A stretch of DNA of 64,000 bases from Pyronema omphalodes (Eukaryota > Ascomycota > Pezizomycetes > Pezizales > Pyronemataceae). The notes below the pieces were generated by a model. It did no database searches, was not told where the DNA came from, and was given only the letters and a program-made list of their open reading frames with translations. The position numbers were made by a program, and so were the translations under genes. Where the stretch lies: the NCBI GenBank assembly GCA_024516155.1, contig JAJJXM010000019.1:737180-801179 (forward strand), given 5' to 3'. Positions 33,290-44,992 of the stretch are shown here, in pieces. Position 1 is the first letter of the stretch; each line of letters opens with the position of its first letter.

Positions 33290-34887
33290 ATGTCGCTCTT
33301 TCATCGACAACAAATTCTTGGTTTGTTTCCCCACCCCCCTCCCCCCCCCCCCCCCCGCTTTTCCCCGCATCCCCGCCTTGACTTCAGCTTCTCCCTTTCT
33401 CTTATTCGTTTCTTCGTTTTTTCTTTTCCACTCTCACTTTGCGTCGGGTTACTTCCACAGTACTGCATCTTCCGTTGCCTAGGTGCATGCATGCATATAT
33501 TCCCTAGATCACCCATCACCCATCACCCACCAACCCCATCCCCAAACCTCCAAGATCAAACTAACCACCCTGCTTTCCTCTTAGACAACTGCGCCCTATT
33601 ATTTCCGCAAGAGATAAACCTAACCATAATAACAACTCCGGAAACCGACTACATCATATCCCTGCCCAATCCTCCTCCCAGCACACCAACTAGCACACAA
33701 ACCAGCATACAAGCTTCGGCACCAAAAATCCTCCTCGACGCCCCCGCCTCAGATCTTGAATTACTCTACCAGAAAACTCAACAGAGAACCGCAGAGTTTT
33801 TAAGGGGTATGCAGAGTTCTGTGCCGTTTGCTGGGATGCGAGGACGGAGGAGTGAGAATAGGGATAGTGGTAGAGGTGTGGATTTGGCAAGCAGAGAGAT
33901 GGAGAGAAGAAGGGATAGGGATAGGGACTCGCATAATGGTAGGGATTTGGGGGGTATGGATAAGGAAGATTTCCAAAAGGCGGTAGCGATAGGGAACTTC
34001 AAAATGATACAGAAATCCAGGAACAGGGATTATACGGCGGCTTCTGAGGATTCCAATATCGAGGAGCGGAGTGGGGAGAGCATACAACTACCGCAACAAT
34101 ATCCACAACAACAGCAACCACAACTACAGCTACCATCGGATAATATTCGACGGAGTTATACTACTCCAAACCCCCCAAATCCCTTAAATCCCCCGCACAG
34201 CCTCCAACCCTCTCCAACCTCCACGATCTCCTCAACTACAACCCTAAACCCCAGCACTAACCCTAATATCTACCATACCTCCGTCCCTCCATCACCCCTG
34301 AAACCAAAACCAAAACCAACCTACATCTCCATATCCCGTCCCAAAAAGCCAATTTTCCATCCCTAACAAAAACCAAGCCAAAACCCAAAATTCCGCTTCC
34401 TTTTCCTACCATTCCAACAATCCCCTCTAAAGTCCCCTTCGCCCTACATCTTCAGACCGCCAAACCACCCACAACACGGTCACAACCTCTCTATGCAGCA
34501 AACCATCGAAGAACCTGCTGCGAACACGAAAAACAAAGACGAAGGGATGCGGAGGCGAAAGTTAGGATTTTGGAGGAGGAAATTGAAGGATTGAGGAGAC
34601 TTGTTTTAAAGGGTGCGGCGGGAGGGGGGGTGCTGAGCATTTTGGATGGTGATGACGAGGAGGGGAGATTGATGGAGGAGCATGAGAAGGATGGGGTAAA
34701 GGGGGATGGGGACATGGAGAGAAGGAGGAGGTCCATTATGGAAAGGGAGCTGCAAAGGGGGAGGGAATCGGGAAGTGGAAAAGATAAGAGAGAGCGAGGA
34801 AGGGATTGGGGGAGGGATATGGATACAGAGGACGATGAGGAAGAGCAGTTTGAGGTTTTGGAGTATCTAGATGATAGGGGATTGTAG
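33290..34887 (+). CDS. Hypothetical low-complexity protein (3' structure unresolved)
   Basis: Probable exon 1 is 33290-33320 (MSLFHRQQIL). A 264-nt intron (33321-33584, CTAAC branch at about 33560, TTAG end) joins it in frame to exon 2 at 33585, giving the smooth junction QQILDNCALLFPQE. Exon 2 is open to a stop at 34366 and encodes a Pro/Ser/Thr-rich region, a short helical block (ASDLELLYQKTQQRTAEFLRG), an Arg/Asp-rich block and Gln runs. A second frame, roughly 34470-34887, is coiled-coil-like (RRDAEAKVRILEEEIEGLRRLV) and ends acidic (DTEDDEEEQFEVLEYLDD). It probably belongs to the same gene through an intron or frameshift near 34370-34460 that I could not place. No known domain. Confidence 0.5.
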
Positions 34888-35753
34888 TGCTGGAACTATG
34901 CCCTTGGAGTTTTTGTATATGGCCTTTTATGACTTTATGACTTTATGACTTTGATGAAATATGGGTGGGGGATGAGGGATTTCTTTTGGGTTTTTGGGAT
35001 TTCGGTTGGGTTTGGTTCTGGGTTTTGGTTGGGGGCTTGGTTGGATTGGGTTGGATTTGAGACAGTATAGAATTAGTTTTGGTTAAAAGTTGGGATATAG
35101 GGATATAGGCATAGGGATAAAGGAATCTATGGGTGTATGGATTGTAAGAATATGCCTGATATGCTAGGTATGCTGGATACATGGATATGCTGAATATTCG
35201 GAATATGTTGGATATTTAATATAATCAAGCTTCTCAAAATATAACATCCATACATAAGCACACATAACAAAAGATTTTTATCTAACACAATTAAACTGAG
35301 CAGCGTGGGGATGAAGTAGAACGATGATTGATTAGACTATGCAAAAGAGATTCCATATATATACCTTGTGAGCCAGTCCCAGACGGACTATTGATAAAAA
35401 AATAGAAAACACAGAAAAGGCTACGACCCAAATAACCCGGGCCCCAGAACCCGCATGAGCCTTGAAAAGTGCCGGGATCGGCAGAATGGTGATCTGAGAT
35501 TCCGTGGCAGTTCTTCCCTTAGTATTCTAGGTTCCATGACAAACAGCACTTTCCTGGAAAGTATAGCATAACTGTGCATGTTTGTTCAGGACATTGTGGT
35601 CGAGAAATCAAAATCCGGGTTGAGAATTCTGCTCTCAGACCCCTGACAAAATGCTTTGGTGGTACTGGTCAACATTTTTCTGCTTTCCACCCGCCTGTGG
35701 CTTGTTTGACCCCCTCCTATAAAAGTTTGGGAATGTTTGTGAAAAATCCGCCC
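34888..35753. other. AT-rich spacer and duplicated upstream region of coiled-coil copy 2
   Basis: 34888-35300 is AT-rich with repeated TTTATGAC and GGATAT-like words and no gene. From about 35330 the sequence is related to 6890-7270, upstream of copy 1, and shows where the duplicated segment begins. Confidence 0.55.
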
Positions 35754-35761
35754 TATATAAA
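35754..35761 (+). promoter_or_regulatory. Candidate TATA box of coiled-coil copy 2
   Basis: TATATAAA followed by CCTCC, about 150 nt upstream of the ATG at 35907 and at the same relative place as TACATAAACCTCC in copy 1. It is a better TATA match than that of the intact copy. Confidence 0.55.
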
Positions 35762-36845
35762 CCTCCTTCATGTCCCGCTACGTCCTTTACTACCAACCCG
35801 CTCACTCAACCCAACTTCCGTTCTACGACTACTACTGCATCTACTAACCGCAACTTCCATCGTCTTCACAGCCTGTATAACCACTCAAAGCCCATAGTTT
35901 CGCATCATGACCCTTCATCACGTCGTACAGGGGCTCACATCGCGGCCGTCTGCTCAATCATTGACCCCGGCGCCTACTTCTAGTACACAAACTGCGGAGG
36001 AGGCCAAGGAAGCTGCAGTTCCTGTTGATTCCACTCATTCGCCATCACAGGAGCCGAAGGCCATCCGTCATGCAGAAGGCAAGCAGTTGCCCGAAACTTC
36101 AACTGCTGTCCAGACTCAGTCCAATAACGTAGCGGGCATGCAACAACATATCGAGCAGATTACGAAAGACAATGATTGTCTTACAAAGGAAAACAATCGC
36201 CTTGCAAAGGAAAATGATTGCCTTGCGGAGGACAAGAATCGCCTTACAAAGACAAATGATCGGCTCACGAACGGATACAACAAGCTTTCAGAGCGATACA
36301 ATAAACTTAAAGAAGACAACGACCAGATTGCACAAGAGATTAGGCAGTTAAAGAAACAGCTCGTGATTGTTGATGAACAATCCAACACGGCAGAAACCCA
36401 GAAATTGATTAACCACCTTACAACCGAAAATGAGCAGCTCAAGGAAGCGCGCGAGGCCGCGATTGAAAAACTCAAGGCCCAACCGATTATGCAGGACATG
36501 ATCAATAAGTTGGTCAAGGAGAAGGAGGAATTAGAAGAGAAGTTCCGCGCGTCTCACACCTCACAGCGATTTCGACCCCCCCCCCAGCTATCGCCACAAC
36601 CACGCGGAAATTCACCAATTTTCGTGCGGCATTGTCTTTAGCTACTTCGATTTACCTTGCTGAAGCATTTTCAGACCAGGTCTGCTCTTTTTCGTTGTGC
36701 GAACGACGAGAGAGAGAATTCAGACCCCTGAAGCGGCCCCCAGCAAAGGACCTCATCAACACCCCCCACCAACAACCACCAAATCCATCGAAATCGCACC
36801 GTCTCCCATCTCTCCTCATCGTTAACAACCAAACCCGAAAAGCCG

Positions 36846-38655
36846 ATGGCCCCCCGAGCTTCTGCTGCGAAGAAGAAACCTGTCCCTCCGGACATACCCT
36901 CCCTCCAGGCGCTCGCGCAAAGCAGACACGCTAGCGCAGAGCCGCACGCTCTCGATCACGTGCAAGAAACCATGCACCTCGACACCGACGTCAGCGAATA
37001 CGAAGACGCGTCCCCCACCCCCTCCCCCACCCGTCGCGTATCCACTCCCGAGCCAACCCCCCGCAACCGAGCCCCCGCGACGAATGTCTCCTAAGACCCT
37101 CCACTCTGTCCGTCTCAAGACAATCGAGGCCTTCCCCGCGCTCCCCCTCAAACGACCTGCGCCCTCGACCACGACCGCGACCTCCGAGCCCGACCTTGTA
37201 TACGACGGTGGAATTCAGGACGCCCTCCGCGCCTGCGCAAAATGAAAAACACCCTGAAACGGCAACCCTCCCCGCTTCCATGGCCTGAGAGACTACTTTC
37301 AGCGGTAGCAGTTTACGCCGACACCACCCGCCTTAACGACCAAAAGACGAACGAACGAATCAATAAAGCGTTCCAAACAATGGATCGAGACAGAGCGGCC
37401 TTGCGTGAGATTCATGACATGCTCCGCACCCTCCTCCCGAACTACAAACCCCCCACCCCCGCCACACCCTCCCCCATCCCCAATCCCCCCCACCGCTGCC
37501 CAATCTACCGCACTCATTGATTACTGGAAAGCCCGCTGCCACGCAGCCGAAACAGCCCTCGCCCAGAACAACATCCCCGTTCCCCCCTCCCCTGAGTTTC
37601 CCCCCCCAACTGCACCCAAAACAGCCTGGTCAGTCCCTGACGTCCCAGGAAAATTGTTTGGCTCCGTCACTCAATCCCTGAGCCAACAACCAAGCCCCCC
37701 CCCTTCAACCCCCCCAACAATAACGTCCCCGTCCTACGAAAGAACCCTCCTAAGACCCAAACCCCCCGCCCCACAAACGTGCTCATCCCATGCCCAGACC
37801 CCGAGAACCTGACGGACGATGTCAAAGTCCAGATCGGAAACATGGTCAATAGGGCCTTGCGTGATGCAGAAGCACCAGAAACCATCACTGTCGTGACCGT
37901 GCGTAAAAATATGGCCGGCAATATTATACTGACCTTCCCCCCGAACACCACCCAAAACGAAGTTGCCCAGTTCCTCCCCACCATCAGTGAAGCCGCACAG
38001 TCGGTCCATATGACATTGCAAAACTCTCGCGTGACCGAAAAATGGCACAAACTGACGGTTCACAGCATCCCCCTTGATGCCTATCCCGATACCCCCGAGG
38101 GCATGACCGCCCTACAACATGAAATTGAACGCAACAACGCAGTTCAACTAGCCCAACCCCCCCGTTACATTACCCACCCGGAGAAGCGAGCAGGCAAAAT
38201 CGCGTCCAGTGTAATGATTGCACTCAAGACTGCTGAAGACGCCCGCATGCTCAAGCGCACAAAAGTGATCGTGCGCTACGAACCACGCAAGGTCACTGAC
38301 TATCACTCGGCCCGCGCGACCGATCAATGCCGCCGCTGTCTCCGCTTCGGCCACCACCATGCCATATGCCCCAACACCTCCCACCCCACCTGCGCCCTCT
38401 GCGCCGAACCCCACTCTACTGACCTCCACCAATGCCCTGAGTGTCCCGACCGCAAGGGTAAACCCTGCCCCCACATTCCCCCCCGGTGTGCAAACTGCAA
38501 AACAGAAGGCCACCCCGACACCAATCATCCCCGCATACCACCCCAAATGCCCCTCCCGCCTAGCCATAGTCAAGGCAACGTGGGAGAGAACCCGCACTCC
38601 TCGCACAAACCCCGAAGACCACGCCGCCGACTCCGCTATGATCACCGATGCATAG
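36846..38655 (+). pseudogene. LINE-2 ORF1 (gag-like), multiply frameshifted
   Basis: The N-terminal frame 36846-37094 (MAPRASAAKKK ... STPEPTPRNRAP) is followed in the +1 frame from about 37084 by the ORF1 body, as in LINE-1. The body is then broken: pieces at 37242-37520, 37405-37812, 37779-38702 and 38359-38655 in different frames together cover the YADTTR segment, the CPDPENLTDD block, the zinc knuckles (CRRCLRFGHHHAIC and two more) and the end AMITDA. The stop TAG overlaps the ORF2 ATG by 8 nt. Confidence 0.88.
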
Positions 38656-41600
38656 ACAGGACAAGTCAGCAGCCACCCTCAACATCATATCCCACAACAT
38701 AAAACAGAAGTAGCACCGCCCTCAATACCCTCCTGAACTCCTCAGGCTCAACGGCGGACATTATATTAATCCAAGAAGCCTCTATTAAAAACCCGCAATT
38801 CGTAACTACGCACCCCAACTTCTTATTACTCCTTCCCCCTTCCCCACATGGAGCAACAATCAGGACGGCGGCGTATGTCACTCGCTCCAATCCCTTTTCT
38901 GAACGTCACCCCCCGTCCTGATATGTGCTCCGATCCCTGACATGCAAATCCTCGAAATATACACCCCTCTAATCCCCACTTTTTACTTAATCAACATCTA
39001 CAACGAATGGGACTCACGCACAAAACTATACACCATCCCACGTTCCCTCACTCCCCCTTCCCCTTACCCAACCGATGCGTAATAACCGGTGATATGAACG
39101 CTCACCACCCGCTCTGGAACAGTCACTACTAAACAAATAACCAGGGCGGACGAGCTGGTGAAACTGATAGACGATCACGGATGGCAACTCGCGAACACGC
39201 CGGATACGCCTACATATCACTACAAGACTGGACTCGGCTCTCTCGTTTTGGATCTTACCATCTCCTCCCCAGCTATGACGAACGAGGTTCAAGATTGGTG
39301 TATTGACGAAGGAAGCAACAACGGGCTCCGACCACGAAGTGATCCGCTTCCGAGTATACTCACAACATCCCGACGTCGAGTACACTCAATATGCAACCAC
39401 GACTAAACTGGAAGCGCACCAACTGGGACGAATTCACGAGCGCCCTTCTCCACCTTACAAACCAGCTATCCCCGCGGTGGAGCACGCTCCAATCTGACCC
39501 AACCCCATCCAACCTCGACGAATGGGCAGCGTCACTCCAATCCGCAATTCGACAAGCAGCCCACAAATCCTACCCCAACGATAAAACATTCCCCCCGCGC
39601 AAAACGTTGGTGGACTCAAGAGTTACGAGAGACCAAGAGAGCCATGACACAAGCTCGGAAGAGGTGGAAATGGGATAGAAACGTCACCAACCTGGAGGAA
39701 TACAAGAAGCTCCGCAACTCCCACTATAGGGCGGTTAGACATGCAAAGGACAAAATGTGGAAAGAATACCTGTCCCAAGCCGAAGGGGCAGATATATGGG
39801 CAGCGTTCCGGTACACAAACCCCCGACGCTCTCAGCTGACACCCCCAATTAAAACAACTGTCAACGGAGTCACGACAACTCACACGGATTTCCCCGGTAA
39901 AGTATCAGCCTTCCAGGCTCTCTTCCCCCCTCCCCCCTCCGCCCCAAACACCCCCCCTCCCCACAACCGCCCCCCCCCTACATTGGACCACCTTCACGGC
40001 GAAGGAAGTGTCAACGGCGATCCTGTCGTCCTCACCGAAGAAGGCCCCTGGCCCGGACGGTATAAACTTCCTATGCCTACGCAAGACCCTGCAGGCAATC
40101 CCCGAGCAGTTAACGGCGCTGTACGCCACACTTGGTGAAGTAGGTTACCAGCCAAAGTGCTGGCGAGAAGCGATAACGGTTATAATTCCGAAAGCCCAAC
40201 AAACCGGACTACAGCTCTATAAAAGCGTACCGCCCAATAGCACTACTCAACTGCATGGGAAAGGTACTCGAAAAACTGATGGCAACACGGCTGAGTCAAA
40301 TCGCAGAAACATACGACCTCCTCCACAACAGCCAAATTGGAGGCCGCCCAAGACGCTCGGCTATCGATGCTGCTATGGCGTTGACCCATGACATAGAAAG
40401 GAATGCACAACAACGACTCATAACGTCGGCACTGTTCCTCGACGTCAGAGGTGCCTTCGATAACGTCTCAGCCACACGACTAACGAACACAATGCGATCA
40501 CTCGGATGCCCGAAACCGGTAGTGAAATGGTGTGAATCGTTCCTCCATGATAGAACGATAGCACTGTCCTTCGACGGAAAAACGGATGAGCAACGCCCAA
40601 CACGCACAGGGATACCCCAAGGATCACCAGCCTCCCCCATCCTGTTCCTAATATACCTCCGCCCGCTCTTCGATACTCTACAAACCCACAACCCGACCCT
40701 ATGGACGCCCAGCTACATCGATGATGTAGGCACTGGTATGCCATGGTAAAACACGCGAGGCAAATGCACGCACACTAGAAAAAGCAGCCCGAATAGCATT
40801 TCAGTGGGCGAACGAAAACGCAGGTAGCTTTTGATGACTCGAAATCATAGCTACTTCACTTCCACAGAACGCAAAAGGACACCATCACGCCCCACACATG
40901 TGTAACCTTACCCAACGGCACGGTCGTCCAGCCAGGCACCCCAAACGGCAAACAGGACGTGGTTAGATGGATTGGAATATACTTTGACCGAAAACTCTCC
41001 TTCAAACATCATGTACAAACCCGACTAACACATGCCTCCAGAGCCCTCAATGCCCTCCGCTGCCTCGCACGATACGAAACTGGCCTGTCCCCCTCGGCAG
41101 GTCCGTACCCTATACCGCGCGTGTGTACAATCAAGATCCGACTTCGGAGCAGAGATCTGGTGGTTAGGCCAAAAATCACTCGCGCGAAAACTCCAGCTTC
41201 AACAAAACACCGCACTCCGACGTATCCTCAACGCATTCTCTTCAACACCAATCCCGGCCTTACACAACGAAGCCGCACTCCCTCCCCGTAACCGTCAGGA
41301 CTCGATCAAAAAAGAAGAAAATATGCCTTTACGACTCCTATCCCTACCCCCTTCCCATCCCGTAGTATCCCGCTGCCCCTCCTCATTCCCCGTCCCAAAC
41401 CACTTCACCCGTGCCATTCAATCCTCGGAAGAATATGACTGTGCGTGGGATACCGAATCACGACCCCTCACTCGCCTCATAACCACAATCGCCTCACTTA
41501 GCCGATGGATCTCACCCAACACAAACATCGAAGATACGGCGCAACCAGACCCAACCCCGTGGCTCGAACCCCCCCTCACAAGACACCCTCCCCTCTCCTC

Positions 41601-42653
41601 CAAAGACGAAGCCGAAGCAGAACACTATAATCTTCTTCGGAACCTACGGTCATCCCCCACATCCATCATCGCGTACACCGACGGCTCCAAACTCGGAAAC
41701 TCCACAGGAGCGGGTTTTTACATAACACACGGCTTCGACCACAGCATCCGAGCAATCATCCCGATGGGAGAATACTGCGAGGTATTCGACGCAGAACTCA
41801 AGGCCATAGAGGAATGCATTCGGACCTGCGCAACCCACATTCGCCGACTACACCTTCAATACCGTGAAATTCACCTGTTTACCGATAACCAAGCTGCGGT
41901 CATTCGAGCCTCCCGCCTCACACCCGGACCTGGACAAGAAAGCCGCCTTCGCCATCCACCACCTCGCCCGCACCCTCCTCCTACGAACGGGAACCTCAAT
42001 TCATCTCCATTGGGTTCCCGGTCACACGAACATAGCCGGCAACGAGGAAGCCGACTTGCTCGCAAAACAGGCCACAACCACCGCCCCAACCAACCCTCCT
42101 TCCACTTCCCTGTCGTGGATCCGAAGACAAATCAAGGAACACTACACAGCAGAGTGGATCAAATGGTACGAAGAGAGCCCGAAACCAAAAACGTATGATG
42201 CGCCACACAAACGATCACTCGACGAAGCCTACACCACGCTTCCAAGAAAGATTTCGACCGCCATCCTAGGCCTACGCACAGGACATGGCTTCTTTTTGGA
42301 TTGTTTGGCACACCCCCCCACACCAACCTACCCATCCCGCGCATGCCCCTGCCCACTCCATCCCCCCCAAACCCCCAAACACCTGCTACTATCCTGCCCA
42401 CTCATTACCCCCCACCGCATAACACTACGCAAGACACTGAAGCTCCCACGACACCGGCGACTCGACCTCCGAATCATCCTTCACACCAAACATGGAACCC
42501 GCGCACTGGCCACCTTGATCTCTGCGACGAAGGTCGCCACGTCCGAATGGGCACACACGGTATTGAGTATGACCCCCGAGGTGACTAACAGACCAGACAG
42601 AAGTATCGCGACGACAGGCTGGGGAACATTGCTGGACCCAGGCGAAGAACATT

Positions 42654-42655
<2 letters not shown>
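38648..42655 (+). pseudogene. LINE-2 ORF2 (endonuclease, RT, RNase H), multiply broken
   Basis: The ATG at 38648 opens only about 21 codons before a TAG. Downstream pieces in several frames show the endonuclease (TPDTPTYHYKTG, VLDLTISSP), the reverse transcriptase in 40255-40749 (LFLDVRGAFDNV, GIPQGSPASPILF, YIDD) and RNase H in 41032-42655 (AYTDGSKLG, FDAELKAIEE, HWVPGHTNIAGNEEAD). It ends LLDPGEEH with TAA directly followed by the A-tract. Same domain order as LINE-1, but not able to encode a working protein. Confidence 0.9.
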
Positions 42656-42684
<29 letters not shown>

Positions 42685-43235
42685 TAATAATAATAATAAC
42701 AATAAATAAATACAAATGAATGTATATAGAAAGGACGCAGAGGAAGCGGAGTAGGGGAATGTAGAAGGGAAGGGGAAGGAGAGAGAGAAGAACGGGGGAC
42801 AAGGAGGGGATTTGGGAGAGACGGAGAATGGGGAGGAGAGGAGGAGAAGGGAAGCAGAGGAACGGAGTGAGAGGGGTAGGAGAGAAGGATAGGCGAGAGG
42901 GAGAAGAGGAGAGGACGATGTTGGACAGGGGAAGATGAGACCGGGGTTTTAAAAAAAAAAAAAAAAGAAAAACCTATTACTGCAGGGGACGTAGACGGGG
43001 AAGGGTGGAGGACACCAGGCACCGGGAAGGGTGCCTGCAGAGCGCACAGGGCTCACGGACAGAACGACGAGAAGGACAGAAATGGAATATGAGAAACAGA
43101 GAGGGGGGCTACAACCTGACGAATGACGACCGCTCTGGGGCGTTCCCAGTAACTGTTGAGGGAACACTCGACAGTTAGCAATGTATAGTAATTAGATAGC
43201 AGCCGCCATAACCTTACGGTTAGATGCGAGTATGA

Positions 43236-43273
<38 letters not shown>

Positions 43274-44421
43274 GTTCCGCAACACCACCGCCGAAATGAA
43301 GTCGCAGAACCAGCAACTTCAGGAACAGGCAGAAAATTTAGCAAATGAAGTCAAGTTTTTACGTAAGGAAAATAAGGAATTACACAAGGAGATTAGCAAG
43401 GCTGGCCAGGATGGACCTACTATGGATATGGCGAAGCTACTCAAGAGATACTACGAAATTGAGGAGCAGTTTGGACAAATGAAAAAGGATATCAAGCAGG
43501 ATATGAAGCACGCCTTGGCCAAGAAGGAAAAGAAGATTGTTCAACAGGTCCAGGAACATATTCTGCAGAATGACAAACGGACGCAGGAAGCCCTCATGGA
43601 CACCGAGCAACGTATACAGGAAGCACACATGGTTAATATTGAAAAAGTGCAGGAAGCCCTTGCCGAAAGTGAGAATACGATGCAAAAGACCGTCGAGACA
43701 CAAATGGATGTGACCAAAGATTATGTCCGAAAACAAGTGGAGGAGAATGAGAAATATCTCCAAGAACGTCTCGGGGTCAATGAGGTCAAGGTCTGGGCGC
43801 ATAGTCAGGAGATTCAGCAAAATATCGCAAAACATGACCAGCACGTTCAAGCAAGCCTTCGGGCTAAGGAGGCCAAGATTCAGCAAGATGTCATGGCTAT
43901 CATCGACGAGCGTGTTCAGAAAGTATACGAAATCCAGAAGATCGGAGAAACCGCTCGTGTAGTCTGCGGTGATACCATCAATGAGGAGGGTTATTTCACC
44001 AGATTGTTGGTGAGAACACCACCCCCCGCCCCCAGTTGAAATGATATCGCGGATAAACTGACTGAAACAGCCACTGCAAGAGTTGCCGGATAACGTAATT
44101 GAAATCAGCGGTGAATACGGCCGAGTCATTATCTATGTGGAGCGGAAGAAAATCGAAAGATACGAGGCAAGTTAGCATACAAATGCCATCAAGTCTCGGT
44201 GCATTTAGAAAACTAACTAGGATCAATCTTAGGATCTCAAATCCATCATCAAGGGTGTTTGGCAAATTAATTTGAATCCTTACAAGCATTACTTCTTCTG
44301 CAATTTGGTGCAACACGATATCTCCAGCAGCTGGGTCACTTTATGTGCGAAATCCAAACGCATCAGTATCACCCAAAGCCCCTGCGATCACAACTGTCAC
44401 CGGATAGCATGTACCTCATAA

Positions 44422-44992
44422 GCTCTATTCCCAGAGCAGAAGAGATGACAGTATACCAACCATAAATCTTTTTCCCGCGGTTCCATTTACAATATCATCA
44501 GTCCCCCGGGCACATAGTATCCCAACCTAAACTTTTCCTATCAGAATCATCAACCCATCTCAGGCAATAAATTTAAAAGTATCTTTCATCACAGTTCCTG
44601 TATTTAGTTAAAATACCATTCCTTGCCTGTTTCCTATTGCATACTGAACTCGTTTCTAACTCCAATAACCCAGCGCCGTGTTCTTCATATATTAAGAGTA
44701 AGATATGATAACCACAACTACATACCCACAGAAACTACAAAGTACCCTTGCAAAAAAGGTGGGGTTTTGAAAACGCATTCACAGGCGTAACCTGACGGGT
44801 CTAACGTGTTATCGTTAAGGGTCAGGCATTTTCGGGCGGTAGCATCAAAAAACAGTTAGAAGGCGGATTCAATGCATATTCATAACATAAATGTTCAGTC
44901 ATTTCTGTACGGCATTACAATCGAAAAGGTCTAAGCATCTGTAATGCCTAGTTTTTCCAAAAAGGTATGCACTGAAAAATGCTTTATTTTCG
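44422..44992. other. Duplicated 3' flank of copy 2 and unique spacer
   Basis: 44422 to about 44755 is closely related to 46256 to about 46590, the 3' flank of copy 3 (shared blocks CCCGCGGTTCCATTT, CATAGTATCCCAACCTAAA, ATACCATTCCTTGCCTGTTTCC). 44757-44992 is a spacer without a counterpart. Similarity to copy 2 resumes at about 44993. The arrangement is that of a tandem duplication with a short filler. Confidence 0.7.

Larger units (their letters stand above)
36549..43268 (+). mobile_element. Full-length but decayed Tad1-type LINE (LINE-2)
   Basis: A 6.7-kb element on the plus strand, bounded by GAGAAGTTCCGC at 36537-36548 and 43269-43280, with a terminal A-tract 43238-43268. The 5' UTR, ORF1, ORF2 and the three A-tracts of the 3' UTR (42653-42680, 42951-42966 and the terminal one) occur in the same order as in LINE-1, at recognisable but clearly diverged sequence. 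Both ORFs carry several frameshifts and stops, many in or next to C runs. The sequence is GC-rich, so decay has not been by C-to-T mutation. Confidence 0.95.
35907..44421 (+). pseudogene. Coiled-coil protein, family copy 2, split by a LINE
   Basis: The 5' part is 35907-36548. The frame then runs into LINE sequence and stops at 36641 (244 residues instead of about 551). The 3' part resumes at 43269 after the LINE with the 12-bp target repeat GAGAAGTTCCGC in the same frame, continues to 44009, and has exons 44071-44166 and 44233-44421. Intron 1 (44010-44070) is GT-AG. Intron 2 (44167-44232) starts GC. Compared with copy 1, the N-terminus is MTLHHVVQGL and the middle has a run of short repeats of the type KENDRLA. 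The C-terminal domain keeps YVERKKI and WQINLNPY. Each part is otherwise open, so the gene was functional-looking until the insertion. A truncated coiled-coil protein might still be made from the native promoter. Confidence 0.88.
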
